This document shows, one piece after another, positions 25,310 through 33,554 of a stretch of 64,000 nt of DNA (the stretch's first letter is position 1; each line of letters opens with the position of its first letter). The notes below the pieces were generated by a model, which did not search any database, was not told where the DNA came from, and was given only the letters and a program-made list of their open reading frames with translations. A program made the translations under genes and the position numbers. Source of the stretch: Cardiobacterium sp. Marseille-Q4385 (GTDB lineage: Bacteria > Pseudomonadota > Gammaproteobacteria > Cardiobacteriales > Cardiobacteriaceae); assembly GCF_916618745.1 (NCBI RefSeq), contig NZ_OU745373.1, forward strand, positions 1,688,501 through 1,752,500. Direction: 5' to 3'.

Positions 25310-25768
25310 CTAAATCCCGTATTTAGCAGCGATATTGCGCAGGTCATCGTTGCTTTGCGCCGTGAGCAGCTCGGCAATCAGTGCCTCGTTATCCAGCATC
25401 GTCGCCAGCATCGACATATTTTCCAGATGCTGCTCGTGATTCTGCGAGGCGAGGGTGAAGAATAAGCGCGCATCCTTGTCGCGGTCATCGGCAGCAAAGG
25501 CGACTGCTTCATGCACTTTCATGAAGGACACCGCTGTCTGATGAACACTGGCGGTATTTCCCTGCGCGTGCGGCATGGCAATATCGGGGGCGATGACGAT
25601 ATACGGCCCGTATTGCTCAACGCTGGCAATGATTTCATCTGCATAAGCGGCATCCACTGCGCCGCTTGCGACCAGCGGTTCACATCCGGCGCGGATGGCG
25701 CTTCGCCAGTCGGCACAGCGTTCCTTGAAATTGACGTGTCCGGTGTCAAGCATTTGTGTCAGTAACAT
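25310..25768 (-). CDS. PTS IIA component, ascorbate (UlaC/SgaA)-like
   Basis: A 152-residue EIIA of the fructose-mannitol fold, about the length of E. coli UlaC (154). The phosphorylation site is His67 in IAPDIAMPHAQGN. DWRSAIRAGCEPLVASGAVDAAYADEII at the front and FFTLASQNHEQHLENMSMLATML resemble UlaC. No IIB or IIC gene is next to it. It may be a relic of an ascorbate PTS, a subunit of a PTS encoded elsewhere or a regulatory IIA. GGAGG stands upstream of the ATG, and a 36-codon reading frame lies just ahead of it. Confidence 0.8.
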   Translation of the reverse strand: MLLTQMLDTGHVNFKERCADWRSAIRAGCEPLVASGAVDAAYADEIIASVEQYGPYIVIAPDIAMPHAQGNTASVHQTAVSFMKVHEAVAFAADDRDKDARLFFTLASQNHEQHLENMSMLATMLDNEALIAELLTAQSNDDLRNIAAKYGI

Positions 25769-25780
25769 GGCGTCCTCCGC

Positions 25781-25891
25781 TTAATACGCAACAAAACCGA
25801 CAGCACGCAGTGCCTGCCGACCTGCTTCATACCGCCGCTTACCCCATGCAGAATAAGCACCCAAGCGCCTCATTTCACTGACTTTACTCAT
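25781..25891 (-). CDS. Small basic protein of 36 residues (putative)
   Basis: A short frame (begins MSKVSEMRRLGAYSAWGK) on the minus strand with GGAG seven bases before the ATG, ending 12 bp before the PTS IIA start. It is rich in Arg and aromatic residues and has no membrane helix. It could be a leader peptide for the IIA gene, an independent small protein or the remnant of a lost IIB/IIC gene. Supported only by its ribosome-binding site and position. Confidence 0.35.
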   Translation of the reverse strand: MSKVSEMRRLGAYSAWGKRRYEAGRQALRAVGFVAY

Positions 25892-26080
25892 TTAAAGACT
25901 CCAGTAACAACAGAAAAAAACGGCAAACGGAACCCTCCATTTACCTCCACGTAGTGTGCGCTACAACCCCGCATAAAGCGAGGATTGGTTGCCGTACAAA
26001 CAGCACGCAAGGGTAGGGTGGCTGCCAAGCGGTGTGATGATTGTCGGATAAAAAGAGCGGGCTGTGTTGCCCGCCCGTTC

Positions 26081-26344
26081 TTATTGTCCCTTGCGCAGCG
26101 TGTCGAGTTCGTCGAGGAGTTGCAGGATGAGTGCGGTCGCGGGGGCACTGGCTTCAAAGTCGCGGCTGATGCGGTGAGCGCGGCGAATGCGCGCCAGCTG
26201 GTAGCCATCGTAGGTGGCTTGCTGCGGGTCGCCGCTGACGTGGATGATGTCTGCTTCGATGATGCTGGTAAACCAGTTATCGTCGCTGTCGCAGGCGCGG
26301 ATGATTTCGCGGTAGCTCAGTTGGATGTCGTGTTCGTCGTGCAT
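26081..26344 (-). CDS. cbpM: Chaperone modulator CbpM
   Basis: An 87-residue protein that fits CbpM, the specific inhibitor of the J-protein CbpA. It has the MerR-like helical start (LSYREIIRACDSDDNWFTSIIEADII), the QATYDGYQLARIRRAHRISRDFEA middle and a terminal leucine-rich helix. It lies three bases after cbpA, the standard arrangement. Confidence 0.88.
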   Translation of the reverse strand: MHDEHDIQLSYREIIRACDSDDNWFTSIIEADIIHVSGDPQQATYDGYQLARIRRAHRISRDFEASAPATALILQLLDELDTLRKGQ

Positions 26345-26347
26345 GGT

Positions 26348-27307
26348 TCAGCCTCTTGCGCCGTAATGTGCCGCCAGTTGCTCCCAGGCGGCGCGGTCGG
26401 CGTCGCTGTTCGCTTGCGGCAGGTCGATGTGGATGGTGAGGTACAGGTCGCCCGGTTCTTTGGCGGGGATGCCTTTGCCTTTGAGGCGCAGGTTCTGCCC
26501 GCTTTTGCTGTTCGCGGGGATGGTGACGTGCAGTTTGCCCGCAGGGGTCATGACTTCCAGGCTGCCGCCAAGCGCCGCCGTCCACGGCATGACGCGGATA
26601 TGCTGGTACACGTCTTTGCGGTCTTTGATGTAGTGCGCCGGGTTTTCATGGAAGCGGATTTTCAGGTAGAGGTCGCCGTTTTCGCCGCCGTTCCAGCCGG
26701 GCAGCCCCTGGCCGCGCAGGCGGATTTGCTGGCCTTCGAGGATGCCTTTGGGGATTTTGACGTGCAGGGTTTTGCGGGTGTAGGTCATTTCGCCCTGCGC
26801 GGTGAGGGTCGGCATATCGAGGCTGAAGCTGCGCTCGCTGCCCTGGTAGGCGGCGGCGATGTCGATGGCGAGTTCGGCGTGCTGGTCTTCGCCCTTGACC
26901 GGGCCGCTAGGGCGCTGGGAACGTCCGCCATGTGCGTGGCCAAAGGCGGAGAAGATGTCGTCGAAGCGGAAATCACCGCTGCCGAAGGGCTGGCCGTCGC
27001 CGAAGCGGCTGTCGTCGAAGTGGTATTCGCGGTAGCCGCCCGCCTGACGCGGGTCGAAGCCGCCAAAGCCTGCGCTACCCGCCTGTCCGGCGAAGGGGTT
27101 AGCGAGCGCGGCGTCGTAGGCGGCGCGTTTTTCCGGGTCTTTCAGGGTGTTGTAGGCCTGGTTGATTTCGCTGGTTTTTTTGTCGGCATCAGGGTCTTTG
27201 CTGATGTCGGGGTGGTACTGCCGCACCAGGCGGTGATACGCCTTTTTGATGTCGGCAGCGCTGGCGTCTTGGGCAACGCCGAGGATGTCGTAGTAGGTCT
27301 TGGCCAT
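26348..27307 (-). CDS. cbpA: Curved DNA-binding J-protein CbpA
   Basis: A 319-residue DnaJ-like co-chaperone. The start at 27307 gives MAKTYYDILGVAQDASAADIKKAYHRL, the canonical J-domain start; longer readings run into another gene. The J-domain contains the HPD triad (YHPDIS, about residue 34). A Gly-rich linker and two C-terminal beta domains follow (TLHVKIPKGILEGQQIRLRG; KLHVTIPANSKSGQNLRLKG), with no zinc finger, as in CbpA. It works with DnaK and binds DNA in stationary phase. Confidence 0.92.
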   Translation of the reverse strand: MAKTYYDILGVAQDASAADIKKAYHRLVRQYHPDISKDPDADKKTSEINQAYNTLKDPEKRAAYDAALANPFAGQAGSAGFGGFDPRQAGGYREYHFDDSRFGDGQPFGSGDFRFDDIFSAFGHAHGGRSQRPSGPVKGEDQHAELAIDIAAAYQGSERSFSLDMPTLTAQGEMTYTRKTLHVKIPKGILEGQQIRLRGQGLPGWNGGENGDLYLKIRFHENPAHYIKDRKDVYQHIRVMPWTAALGGSLEVMTPAGKLHVTIPANSKSGQNLRLKGKGIPAKEPGDLYLTIHIDLPQANSDADRAAWEQLAAHYGARG

Positions 27308-27338
27308 AGAGGGGTCTCGTTTGGGGTGTAGGGCTATT

Positions 27339-28400
27339 TTAGCGCGCGGGGTTGCTATGGCGCAGGATGTAGGCGCCGCGTTCGGCGACGCTGGGATTGG
27401 GGTCGACGGCGAGTCGGGTGGCGAGGTGTTGTTCGCTGGGGCCAAGGTGGGGCAGGGCGGCGATGATGGCGTCAGCGGCGACGCGGCGGACGATGGGCGA
27501 ACGGTCGGCAGCGGCCTGTTGCAGGGTGTGGTTGTGCTCAACGGTGATGGTCAGCGGGCGGCTGGCAAGAATGGTGTGCCAGCGGTAGATGTTGTAGCGC
27601 TGTTCTATCCACTCTTTTTCTTTGCCGCTGGCCCAGGTGGCTTTGCCGCTTAGCAGGCTTTGGTAGGCCTTGGCGCGCAGGCCAGGCTGGATGGCGTGCG
27701 CGGCGATATGGGGCAGATGGCGGTCGATGGTCGCAACTTGGCCGAGTTGGGCGAGGAGGGTGGTCATCGGTCCAGCCGGGCTCCGTGCAAGAGCGGTAGC
27801 GAGTTGGGCGGCGACGGCATCGCTGAGGAGCACGGCAAGCGCGTCTTGTTTGCTGGCGGGACTCATCCGCCCCCAGCTCGTCCAATAGCGCAGGATATAG
27901 CCAAGGGCGGTCGCGAGGTGCTGCGGCGCGGTCGCGGCGGCAAATGCGGTGAGGCGGCGGCGGGCAGCGTCACGCACCGGTGCCGCCCAGTCATTCAGGC
28001 GCAAGAGGACGAGGATGACGCAGGCAGTGCTGGGAATGCGTGCGGGCAGGGCGTGGAGCGCCTGTTCGCGGATGTAGCCATCGGGGTGGCAGAGGTTAAG
28101 CCATGTGCGCCATATTGGTGCGGCATTAGGCTCCTGTGGGTGAAAGAGGTTTTTGCCAGCAATCTTTTCAAGGTCCAGAAGGGCGCGGATAAATTCGTCC
28201 ATATCCGCATAGGGCAGCGGTAAATCCACACGCGGGTTGGGGTCGCTCAAAGCGTGCAGGACCGCTTCTGCGACGAGATAGCGTTCTTTCAGGTATTTGT
28301 TTTTGAACCATTGCGAGCGGTTCAGCCACTGCTCCGCCCAGTTCATGGCATCGCTGTTTGCGGGGGCGGACGGCTTCAGCCATTTTTTCAGCCAGTTCAC
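27339..28400 (-). CDS. HEAT-repeat protein
   Basis: A 353-residue alpha-helical protein. A GTG start at 28400 is preferred because it overlaps the pheA stop as GTGA and gives VNWLKKWLKPSAP; the longer reading would run antisense-like through pheA. The body contains repeated helix pairs such as GYIREQALHALPARIPSTACVILVLL, APVRDAARRRLTAF and SPIVRRVAADAIIAALPHLG, typical of HEAT/PBS-like repeats. No catalytic motif is visible. Such proteins act as scaffolds; its partner is unknown. It is probably co-translated with pheA. Confidence 0.72.
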   Translation of the reverse strand: MNWLKKWLKPSAPANSDAMNWAEQWLNRSQWFKNKYLKERYLVAEAVLHALSDPNPRVDLPLPYADMDEFIRALLDLEKIAGKNLFHPQEPNAAPIWRTWLNLCHPDGYIREQALHALPARIPSTACVILVLLRLNDWAAPVRDAARRRLTAFAAATAPQHLATALGYILRYWTSWGRMSPASKQDALAVLLSDAVAAQLATALARSPAGPMTTLLAQLGQVATIDRHLPHIAAHAIQPGLRAKAYQSLLSGKATWASGKEKEWIEQRYNIYRWHTILASRPLTITVEHNHTLQQAAADRSPIVRRVAADAIIAALPHLGPSEQHLATRLAVDPNPSVAERGAYILRHSNPAR

Positions 28401-29479
28401 TGCAACACCGACTGCGGATAGCTGCCGAGGATGCGAAACAGGCTGGCGCGGTCGCGGATTTCGTCCAGGAGGACGCGCATTTGCGGTTCGTCGCGGTGGC
28501 CTTCGAGGTCGATGAAGAACACGTATTCCCACATGCCCCGGCGGCTGGGGCGGGATTCGATGCGGGTCATGTTGATGCCATGACGGCCGATGGGTTCGAG
28601 CAGCTGGTAGAGCAGGCCGGGGCGGTTCTGCGAGGAGACGAGGATGGTGGTTTTGTCGCAGCCGCTGATGCCGCTTGCCTGTTGACCGATGACGAGGAAG
28701 CGCGTGGTGTTGTTGCCGTCATCTTCGATATGTGGGAAGCGCACCGGCACGCCGTAGAGTTCTGCCGCCATTTTTCCGGCAATCGCCGCCGCGTCCGCTT
28801 CTTCGGAGGCAAGTCTGGCCGCTTCGCCGTTGCTGCCGACCATGATGATGTCCGCATGTGGCAGGTTTTCCGCCAGCCAGCTGCGGCATTGCGCCAGCGA
28901 CTGGCTGTGCGAATAGACGCGGCGGATGTCCGCCAGCATGGTGGCGTGGGTCATGAGATTCTGCCCGATGCGCAGTAGCACTTCGCCGCAGATGTTGAGG
29001 CTGGAGGTGACGAAGCTGTCCAGGGTATGCGTGACCATGCCTTCGGTCGAGTTCTCGACCGGCACCACGCCGTAGCTGCACACGCCGCTTTCCACCGCCT
29101 TGAAGATGTCGGGGATGGAGCGCAGCGGGCGGGTGGTGACGGAATGGCCGAACTGTTTCAGCGCGGCGGCCTGGGTGAAGGTGCCTTCCGGGCCGAGGTA
29201 GGCGATTTCCAGCGGCAGTTCGAGGGCGAGGCAGGCGGACATGATTTCGCGGAAAAGGCGCATGATTTCCTGATCTGACAGCGGGCCGTCGTTTAACGCG
29301 GCGACGCGTTCCAGCACCTGCCGTTCGCGTTCCGGACGGTAGTAAGCGATGTTTTTGCTGCCTTCGGCCTTCTTGATGGCGCCGACTTCGCGGGCGCAGC
29401 GGGCGCGTTCCGAGAGGCGGGCGAGAATGTCGGCATCCAGCGCATCAATTTGCGCGCGCAGTTCGTTCAGAGTGGGCAT
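28397..29479 (-). CDS. pheA: Bifunctional chorismate mutase / prephenate dehydratase
   Basis: A 360-residue P-protein of phenylalanine synthesis. Residues 1-85 form an AroQ chorismate mutase (LNELRAQIDALDADILARLSERARCA). Residues about 90-270 form prephenate dehydratase, with AYLGPEGTFTQAAA, VPVENSTEGMVTHTLD and the catalytic NNTTRFLVIG block (TRF). An ACT domain follows at about 280-355 with the Phe-binding motif NRPGLLYQLLEP and ESRPSRRGMWEYVFFIDLEG, indicating feedback inhibition. No pheL-type leader peptide was seen upstream. Confidence 0.95.
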   Translation of the reverse strand: MPTLNELRAQIDALDADILARLSERARCAREVGAIKKAEGSKNIAYYRPERERQVLERVAALNDGPLSDQEIMRLFREIMSACLALELPLEIAYLGPEGTFTQAAALKQFGHSVTTRPLRSIPDIFKAVESGVCSYGVVPVENSTEGMVTHTLDSFVTSSLNICGEVLLRIGQNLMTHATMLADIRRVYSHSQSLAQCRSWLAENLPHADIIMVGSNGEAARLASEEADAAAIAGKMAAELYGVPVRFPHIEDDGNNTTRFLVIGQQASGISGCDKTTILVSSQNRPGLLYQLLEPIGRHGINMTRIESRPSRRGMWEYVFFIDLEGHRDEPQMRVLLDEIRDRASLFRILGSYPQSVLQ

Positions 29480-29551
29480 GGGGGTGGACTCCGGTAGGGG
29501 CGGGACGTGCTATATTCTCGCACACTCGCCCGCCGCCGCGCGGCGGACGCC

Positions 29552-29610
29552 ATAGTCGTCCCAAATAGAACCCGGTGTTGGCGAGCCTCAGTCCTATCTG
29601 AAACGACTAT
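29552..29610. mobile_element. MITE-like element, family A copy 2 (59 bp)
   Basis: Starts ATAGTCGTCCCAAATAGAAC and ends CTATCTGAAACGACTAT, whose reverse complement begins ATAGTCGTTTCAGATAGGAC. It is the shortest of three copies and consists of little more than the terminal repeats. It lies 17 bp ahead of the yciO-like start, in that gene's leader. Confidence 0.75.
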
Positions 29611-29627
29611 AAACATAGGAACCTGCC

Positions 29628-30242
29628 ATGAGCGATATACTCGAAATTCACCCCGAACGCATCAAGCCGCGCGACATCGACCGCGTTGCCGACATCATCA
29701 GAAGCGGCGCCGTGGTCGTCGTGCCAAGCGATTCCGGCTATGCCCTGCTTTGCCGCCTGGACGACAAGGCGGCAGCGGACAAAATCCGCCACATCCGCGA
29801 ACTGGATCGCGACCACCCCTTCACCATTCTCTGCGCCGATCTCACCGATCTTGGCCGCTACGCGCGGGTGGACAACGTGCAATACCGCCTGCTGAAAACC
29901 CTTTTCCCCGGCGCCTACACCTGCATCCTGCCCGCCAGCCGCGAAGTGCCGCGCCGCGTGCAGAACGACAAGCGCAAAACCATCGGCATCCGTGTGCCCG
30001 ATCATCCCATCATGCAGGCGCTGCTCGCTGCGCACGGCGAAGCGCTGATGGGGGTATCGCTCTTTGACAGCGACGATTACAGCGGCGACATCCACGACCT
30101 GCCCGCTTCAGTCACCGGCCTCATCGACCTCATCGTGGACGCGGGCGACCTGCCGCTGCGCCCGACCACCGTCCTTGACCTCACCGAAATGCCGCCGGTT
30201 GTATTGCGGCAAGGGGCAGGGGACGTGGATTTTGGGCGGTAG
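29628..30242 (+). CDS. yciO: Sua5/YciO/YrdC-family protein (YciO type)
   Basis: A 204-residue single-domain protein of the YrdC superfamily, which includes the threonylcarbamoyl-AMP synthases of tRNA t6A formation. VVVPSDSGYALLCRLDDKAA aligns with the substrate-binding PTxTxYGL region, and RKTIGIRVPDHPIMQALL and GALMGVSLF-like segments follow. The N-terminus (SDILEIHPERIKPRDIDRV) is YciO-like. YciO has lower t6A activity than TsaC and its role is uncertain. AGGAACCTGCC ahead of the ATG serves as the ribosome site. Confidence 0.85.
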   Translation: MSDILEIHPERIKPRDIDRVADIIRSGAVVVVPSDSGYALLCRLDDKAAADKIRHIRELDRDHPFTILCADLTDLGRYARVDNVQYRLLKTLFPGAYTCILPASREVPRRVQNDKRKTIGIRVPDHPIMQALLAAHGEALMGVSLFDSDDYSGDIHDLPASVTGLIDLIVDAGDLPLRPTTVLDLTEMPPVVLRQGAGDVDFGR

Positions 30243-30408
30243 AACATAGACGATAGCGACGCTTCCGCTTGTGGCTGTAGAAAATCGCCTATTTAGCGCG
30301 GAACCAAAGCTGAACCTGCGTGGGGCAAAAAGGATTCCTCATTGAGGTTGGATAAATCGTAATCACAGCAAAAATTGGTACTTATCCGCCCATTCCTTCT
30401 ACAATGCC

Positions 30409-30450
30409 GTTGCCGCTACGCGGCAACTATCGGCACACCGCTAAATGGTG
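30409..30450 (+). promoter_or_regulatory. Two hairpins in the leader of the zinc-ribbon membrane gene
   Basis: GTTGCCGC-TAC-GCGGCAAC (30409-30427) and ACACC-N7-GGTGT (30433-30450) stand in tandem 32-73 bp ahead of the start. A possible TACAAT -10 is at 30400-30405. A regulatory role is inference. Confidence 0.35.
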
Positions 30451-30481
30451 TGTTAAATACACAAGGAACACAGGAGTTAAT

Positions 30482-30907
30482 ATGAGTGTAGCCATCTGTC
30501 CCCATTGCGCTGCTGTCCAACGACAACCTGCTGAAGCGGGTAGTGTCGTGCAATGCGAGGCTTGTCATAAATCGTTCACCGTTGGCGAGTCCGTCAATCC
30601 AGCAGTGACTCAGCCCCCAGTATCCGCACCAGCCGCGCCAGTTAAGCACATACCGACCGGATACGGCGGCGGCATACTGATCGCCAAAATTGTTGCTGCC
30701 ATGGGCTGGCTGTTTGCTGCAGCAGGTATCTTTATCATGCTTTCCAGCATTGGAGCCCGATATGGGACGGCAATGCTGGTCTTTTTCTATGGTGCAGGTA
30801 CGCTGCTGGCTGGCATGATGACAGTGCTACTGGCGCAGACTTGCCAGGCGGTCATGCGTAATACGGATTACACCCGCACACTACTGGAACGCAATCAGAA
30901 CCGCTAA
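30482..30907 (+). CDS. Zinc-ribbon membrane protein
   Basis: A 141-residue protein starting at the ATG that follows GGAGTTAAT. The N-terminus has two CxxC knuckles (CPHC at 7-10 and CEAC at 28-31) forming a zinc ribbon of the MJ0042/zinc-finger type. A Pro/Ala linker and two membrane helices follow (about 66-87 and 95-115), then a short charged cytoplasmic tail. It probably senses or binds at the inner membrane, but the function is unknown. It ends at its own terminator. Confidence 0.7.
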   Translation: MSVAICPHCAAVQRQPAEAGSVVQCEACHKSFTVGESVNPAVTQPPVSAPAAPVKHIPTGYGGGILIAKIVAAMGWLFAAAGIFIMLSSIGARYGTAMLVFFYGAGTLLAGMMTVLLAQTCQAVMRNTDYTRTLLERNQNR

Positions 30908-30935
30908 AAAAGAGGCGCTAACAGGCGCCTTTTTT
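30906..30935 (+). terminator. Terminator after the zinc-ribbon membrane gene
   Basis: AGGCGC-N6-GCGCCT with flanking AAAAAG and TTTTTT, immediately after the stop codon. Confidence 0.8.
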
Positions 30936-30980
30936 ATGACCGTTCCGCCTTGGCGAGGATAGTCTGCGAGCGCATCATCA

Positions 30981-31002
30981 AGCTGTGATTAAACACAGCT
31001 TT
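30981..31002. promoter_or_regulatory. Perfect inverted repeat upstream of dhaM (probable operator)
   Basis: AAGCTGTG-ATTAAA-CACAGCTT is a perfect 8+8 palindrome with a 6-bp centre, 63 bp ahead of the dhaM ATG and just upstream of a TATAAT hexamer. Half-site spacing (TGTG-N6-CACA) is two bases too short for a CRP site, so it more likely binds an unidentified repressor or activator. Confidence 0.5.
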
Positions 31003-31029
31003 ATGCGTGGATAACTGTGGTTTTGCGCG

Positions 31030-31035
31030 TATAAT
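31030..31035 (+). promoter_or_regulatory. -10 hexamer of the dhaM promoter
   Basis: A perfect TATAAT, 30 bp before the dhaM ATG. The sequence TGGATAACTGTGG at the -35 position is not a recognisable hexamer, which fits an activator-dependent promoter. Confidence 0.5.
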
Positions 31036-31065
31036 CCCCACAGAAAACACAGACCCGGAGACATC

Positions 31066-32406
31066 ATGGTCCATCTCATCCTCGTCTCGCACCATCCCGC
31101 ACTCGCGCAAGCGCTGGCCGAACTCGCGGCGCAAGTGAGCGCCGATCCCGCCACCATTCACACCGCCGCCGGTATCGACGATGCCGATAACCCCATCGGC
31201 ACCGACGCCGTGCGCATCATGAACGCCATCGACGCTGCCGATAACCCCGACGGCATCCTCATCCTCGTTGACCTCGGCAGCGCCATATTGAGCGCGCAGA
31301 CGGCGCTGGATCTTGTTGATCCCGACGTGGCGGCGCGCTGCCGCATCGCTGCCGCGTCCTTCGTCGAAGGGGCGCTGAGTGCCGCCGTGGCAGCGGCGAG
31401 CGGGGCGGATTTGGCGACCGTCGCCCGCGAAGCCGAAGGCGCATTACTCGCCAAACAACTGGCGCTGGGCGTGACCACGCCCGTCCTCGCTACCGCCGCC
31501 GTTCCCGCAGGCGAAGCGGCGACCATTACCCTCACCAACCCGCACGGCCTGCACGCCCGCCCCGCCGCACGTCTTGTCGCCGCGCTGGCGCCCTTCGCGG
31601 CCAGCCTTACCCTCGTCAAAGACGGGCAAAGCGCCGATCCGCGCAGCCTGAACCAGCTCACCGCCCTGCAAGCACGGCAGGGCGACAGCCTCACCCTCTA
31701 CGCCGATGGCGCCGACAGTGCCGCCGCACTTGCCGCCTTCCGCGACCTTGCCGCCGCCAACTTCGGCGATAGCACGACCGAGACGCTAAACCTGCCGACG
31801 GCGCCCATCAGCGCTGCCCTCTACCACGACCATCCGCCCGTCATTCCCGCCGACCTGCGCGCCGACCGCGCTGCCTTCACCGCTGCTGTGGACGCCTGGC
31901 GCGCCCACCTCGGCGACCTGCGCAAATACACCAGCGCCCGCTACGGCGACGACGTTGGCGACATCTTCGCCGCGCAACAACAACTGCTGGACGAACTCGC
32001 GGCCAACACCCTCGCCCGCGCGGAGAACGAAACCGTTGCCGCCTGGCGCGCCGAAACCGCTGCTGCCATTACGCAGTTCGCCGCCATCCGCGACCCCTAC
32101 CTGCGCGCGCGCGTCCTCGATTTCGCCGACATCGCCGATGGCGTCCTCGCCGCCCTGGCGCACCTGCCCCCGCCCCCTTATCCCGAAGACAGCCCCTTCA
32201 TCCTCGCCACCGCGCGCCTCTATCCCAGCGCTGCCGCCGTCCTGCCGGATAACTGCGTCGCCGTTATCCTTGACGAAGACGACAGCCACAGCCACAGCGC
32301 CATCCTCTGCCGCCATGCCGCGCGTCCGCTACTCTCCGGCATCGACACCAGCGTGCCAGACGGCACCGTGCTCACCCTCAACCCCCAACCCCAGGAACAG
32401 CCATGA
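31066..32406 (+). CDS. dhaM: PTS-dependent dihydroxyacetone kinase, phosphoryl donor subunit DhaM
   Basis: A 446-residue three-domain phosphocarrier. Residues 1-130 are an EIIA-Man-like domain with phospho-His9 (LILVSHHPALAQALAE). Residues about 150-240 are an HPr domain with NPHGLHARPAARLVAAL. The C-terminal part resembles the N-terminal domain of enzyme I, with its phospho-His region seen as DDSHSHSAILCRHAARPLLSG. This is the E. coli DhaM layout (472 residues). It passes phosphate from PEP through the PTS to DhaL-ADP. The stop overlaps the dhaK start. Confidence 0.93.
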   Translation: MVHLILVSHHPALAQALAELAAQVSADPATIHTAAGIDDADNPIGTDAVRIMNAIDAADNPDGILILVDLGSAILSAQTALDLVDPDVAARCRIAAASFVEGALSAAVAAASGADLATVAREAEGALLAKQLALGVTTPVLATAAVPAGEAATITLTNPHGLHARPAARLVAALAPFAASLTLVKDGQSADPRSLNQLTALQARQGDSLTLYADGADSAAALAAFRDLAAANFGDSTTETLNLPTAPISAALYHDHPPVIPADLRADRAAFTAAVDAWRAHLGDLRKYTSARYGDDVGDIFAAQQQLLDELAANTLARAENETVAAWRAETAAAITQFAAIRDPYLRARVLDFADIADGVLAALAHLPPPPYPEDSPFILATARLYPSAAAVLPDNCVAVILDEDDSHSHSAILCRHAARPLLSGIDTSVPDGTVLTLNPQPQEQP

Positions 32407-33467
32407 AAAAACTCATCAACCGTGTGGACACCATCCTCGACGAACAACTGCAAGGCTTCGTCGCCGCCCACCCCGGCCTCACCCTGCACCGTGACCCCAC
32501 CTACATCACTCGCGCAGACGCGCCCGTTGCCGGCAAAGTCGGCCTCATCTGCGGCGGCGGCAGCGGCCACGAACCCATGCACAGCGGCTACATCGGCGAC
32601 GGCATGCTCGACGGCGCCGTGCCGGGCGAAATCTTCACCTCGCCCACGCCGGATCAAGTCCTCGCCTGCGCCGAAGCGGTGGATAGCGGGCGCGGCGTGC
32701 TGCTCATCATCAAAAACTACACCGGCGACGTCCTGAACTTCGAAACCGCTACCGAACTCCTGCACGACATGGGCCACCCCGTCGCCGTCGTCCTCACCGA
32801 TGACGATGTGGCCGTCAAAGACAGCCTCTACACCGCCGGACGCCGTGGCGTCGCCGGCACCGTCCTCATCGAAAAACTGCTCGGTGTCGCTGCCCGCCGG
32901 GGCGATGACCTAGACAGCCTCGCTGCCCTTGGCCGCAAACTCAACAACCACTGCCACAGCATCGGCATCGCCCTCGGTGCCTGCACCGTGCCGGCAGCAG
33001 GCAAACCCTCCTTTACCCTCGCTGACAACGAAATCGAATACGGCGTCGGCATCCACGGCGAACCCGGTATCGAACGCCGTCCCTACACCGACCTCGATAC
33101 CGTGGTCGGGCAAATGTTCGGCACCCTCATCGAACACGGCGCTTACAGCCGCCCCCTGCGCCAATGGAACCGCGACACCGCCAGCTGGGATGAAGAAACC
33201 GTCGCCAAAACCCCGCTGCAAGCGGGCGACCGCGTCATCGCCATGGTGAACAACCTCGGCAGCGTACCGCTCTCCGAATGCTACGGCGTCTATCACCGCC
33301 TGGCGCAAGCTTGCGCGGCGAACGGCATCACCATCGCGCGCAGCCTCGTTGGCAGTTACTGCACCTCGCTTGACATGCAGGGCGTCTCCATCACCCTGCT
33401 CGCCGTTGATGACGACACCCTCGCCCTCTACGACGCCCCGGTACACACCCCGGCGCTTAACTGGTAA
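32403..33467 (+). CDS. dhaK: Dihydroxyacetone kinase, substrate-binding subunit DhaK
   Basis: A 354-residue subunit that binds dihydroxyacetone as a hemiaminal to a His, here in GVGIHGEPGIERR (about residue 219). GLICGGGSGHEPMHSGYIGDGMLDGAVPGEIFTSP is the substrate pocket, and VLLIIKNYTGDVLNFETA and AVDDDTLALYDAPVHTPALNW are conserved. Length equals E. coli DhaK (356). In E. coli DhaK also modulates DhaR; no dhaR is present here. Confidence 0.95.
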   Translation: MKKLINRVDTILDEQLQGFVAAHPGLTLHRDPTYITRADAPVAGKVGLICGGGSGHEPMHSGYIGDGMLDGAVPGEIFTSPTPDQVLACAEAVDSGRGVLLIIKNYTGDVLNFETATELLHDMGHPVAVVLTDDDVAVKDSLYTAGRRGVAGTVLIEKLLGVAARRGDDLDSLAALGRKLNNHCHSIGIALGACTVPAAGKPSFTLADNEIEYGVGIHGEPGIERRPYTDLDTVVGQMFGTLIEHGAYSRPLRQWNRDTASWDEETVAKTPLQAGDRVIAMVNNLGSVPLSECYGVYHRLAQACAANGITIARSLVGSYCTSLDMQGVSITLLAVDDDTLALYDAPVHTPALNW

Positions 33468-33478
33468 CAAAAAAATGG

Positions 33479-33536
33479 CCGGACAGTCACCCGCCTCGCG
33501 CAAACCCAGTTATTACCTCGCTTGGCGGCTGTCCGG
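33479..33536 (+). repeat. Hairpin between dhaK and dhaL carrying a CTCGCTTGGCGG repeat
   Basis: CCGGACAG (33479-33486) and CTGTCCGG (33529-33536) form a perfect 8-bp stem around a 42-nt loop that contains a TTATTACCTCGCTTGGCGG motif (33510-33528). It fills most of the 87-bp gap in an otherwise overlapping operon. Confidence 0.65.
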
Positions 33537-33554
33537 AAAGCATAAGGAACCCCT

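Noticed and set aside
25888..26208. Minus-strand 106-codon frame overlapping cbpM
   Set aside because: It overlaps the better supported cbpM in another frame and has no recognisable features.
31008..31020. DnaA-box-like TGGATAA near the dhaM promoter
   Set aside because: A single imperfect box with no cluster and no replication gene nearby; not evidence of an origin.
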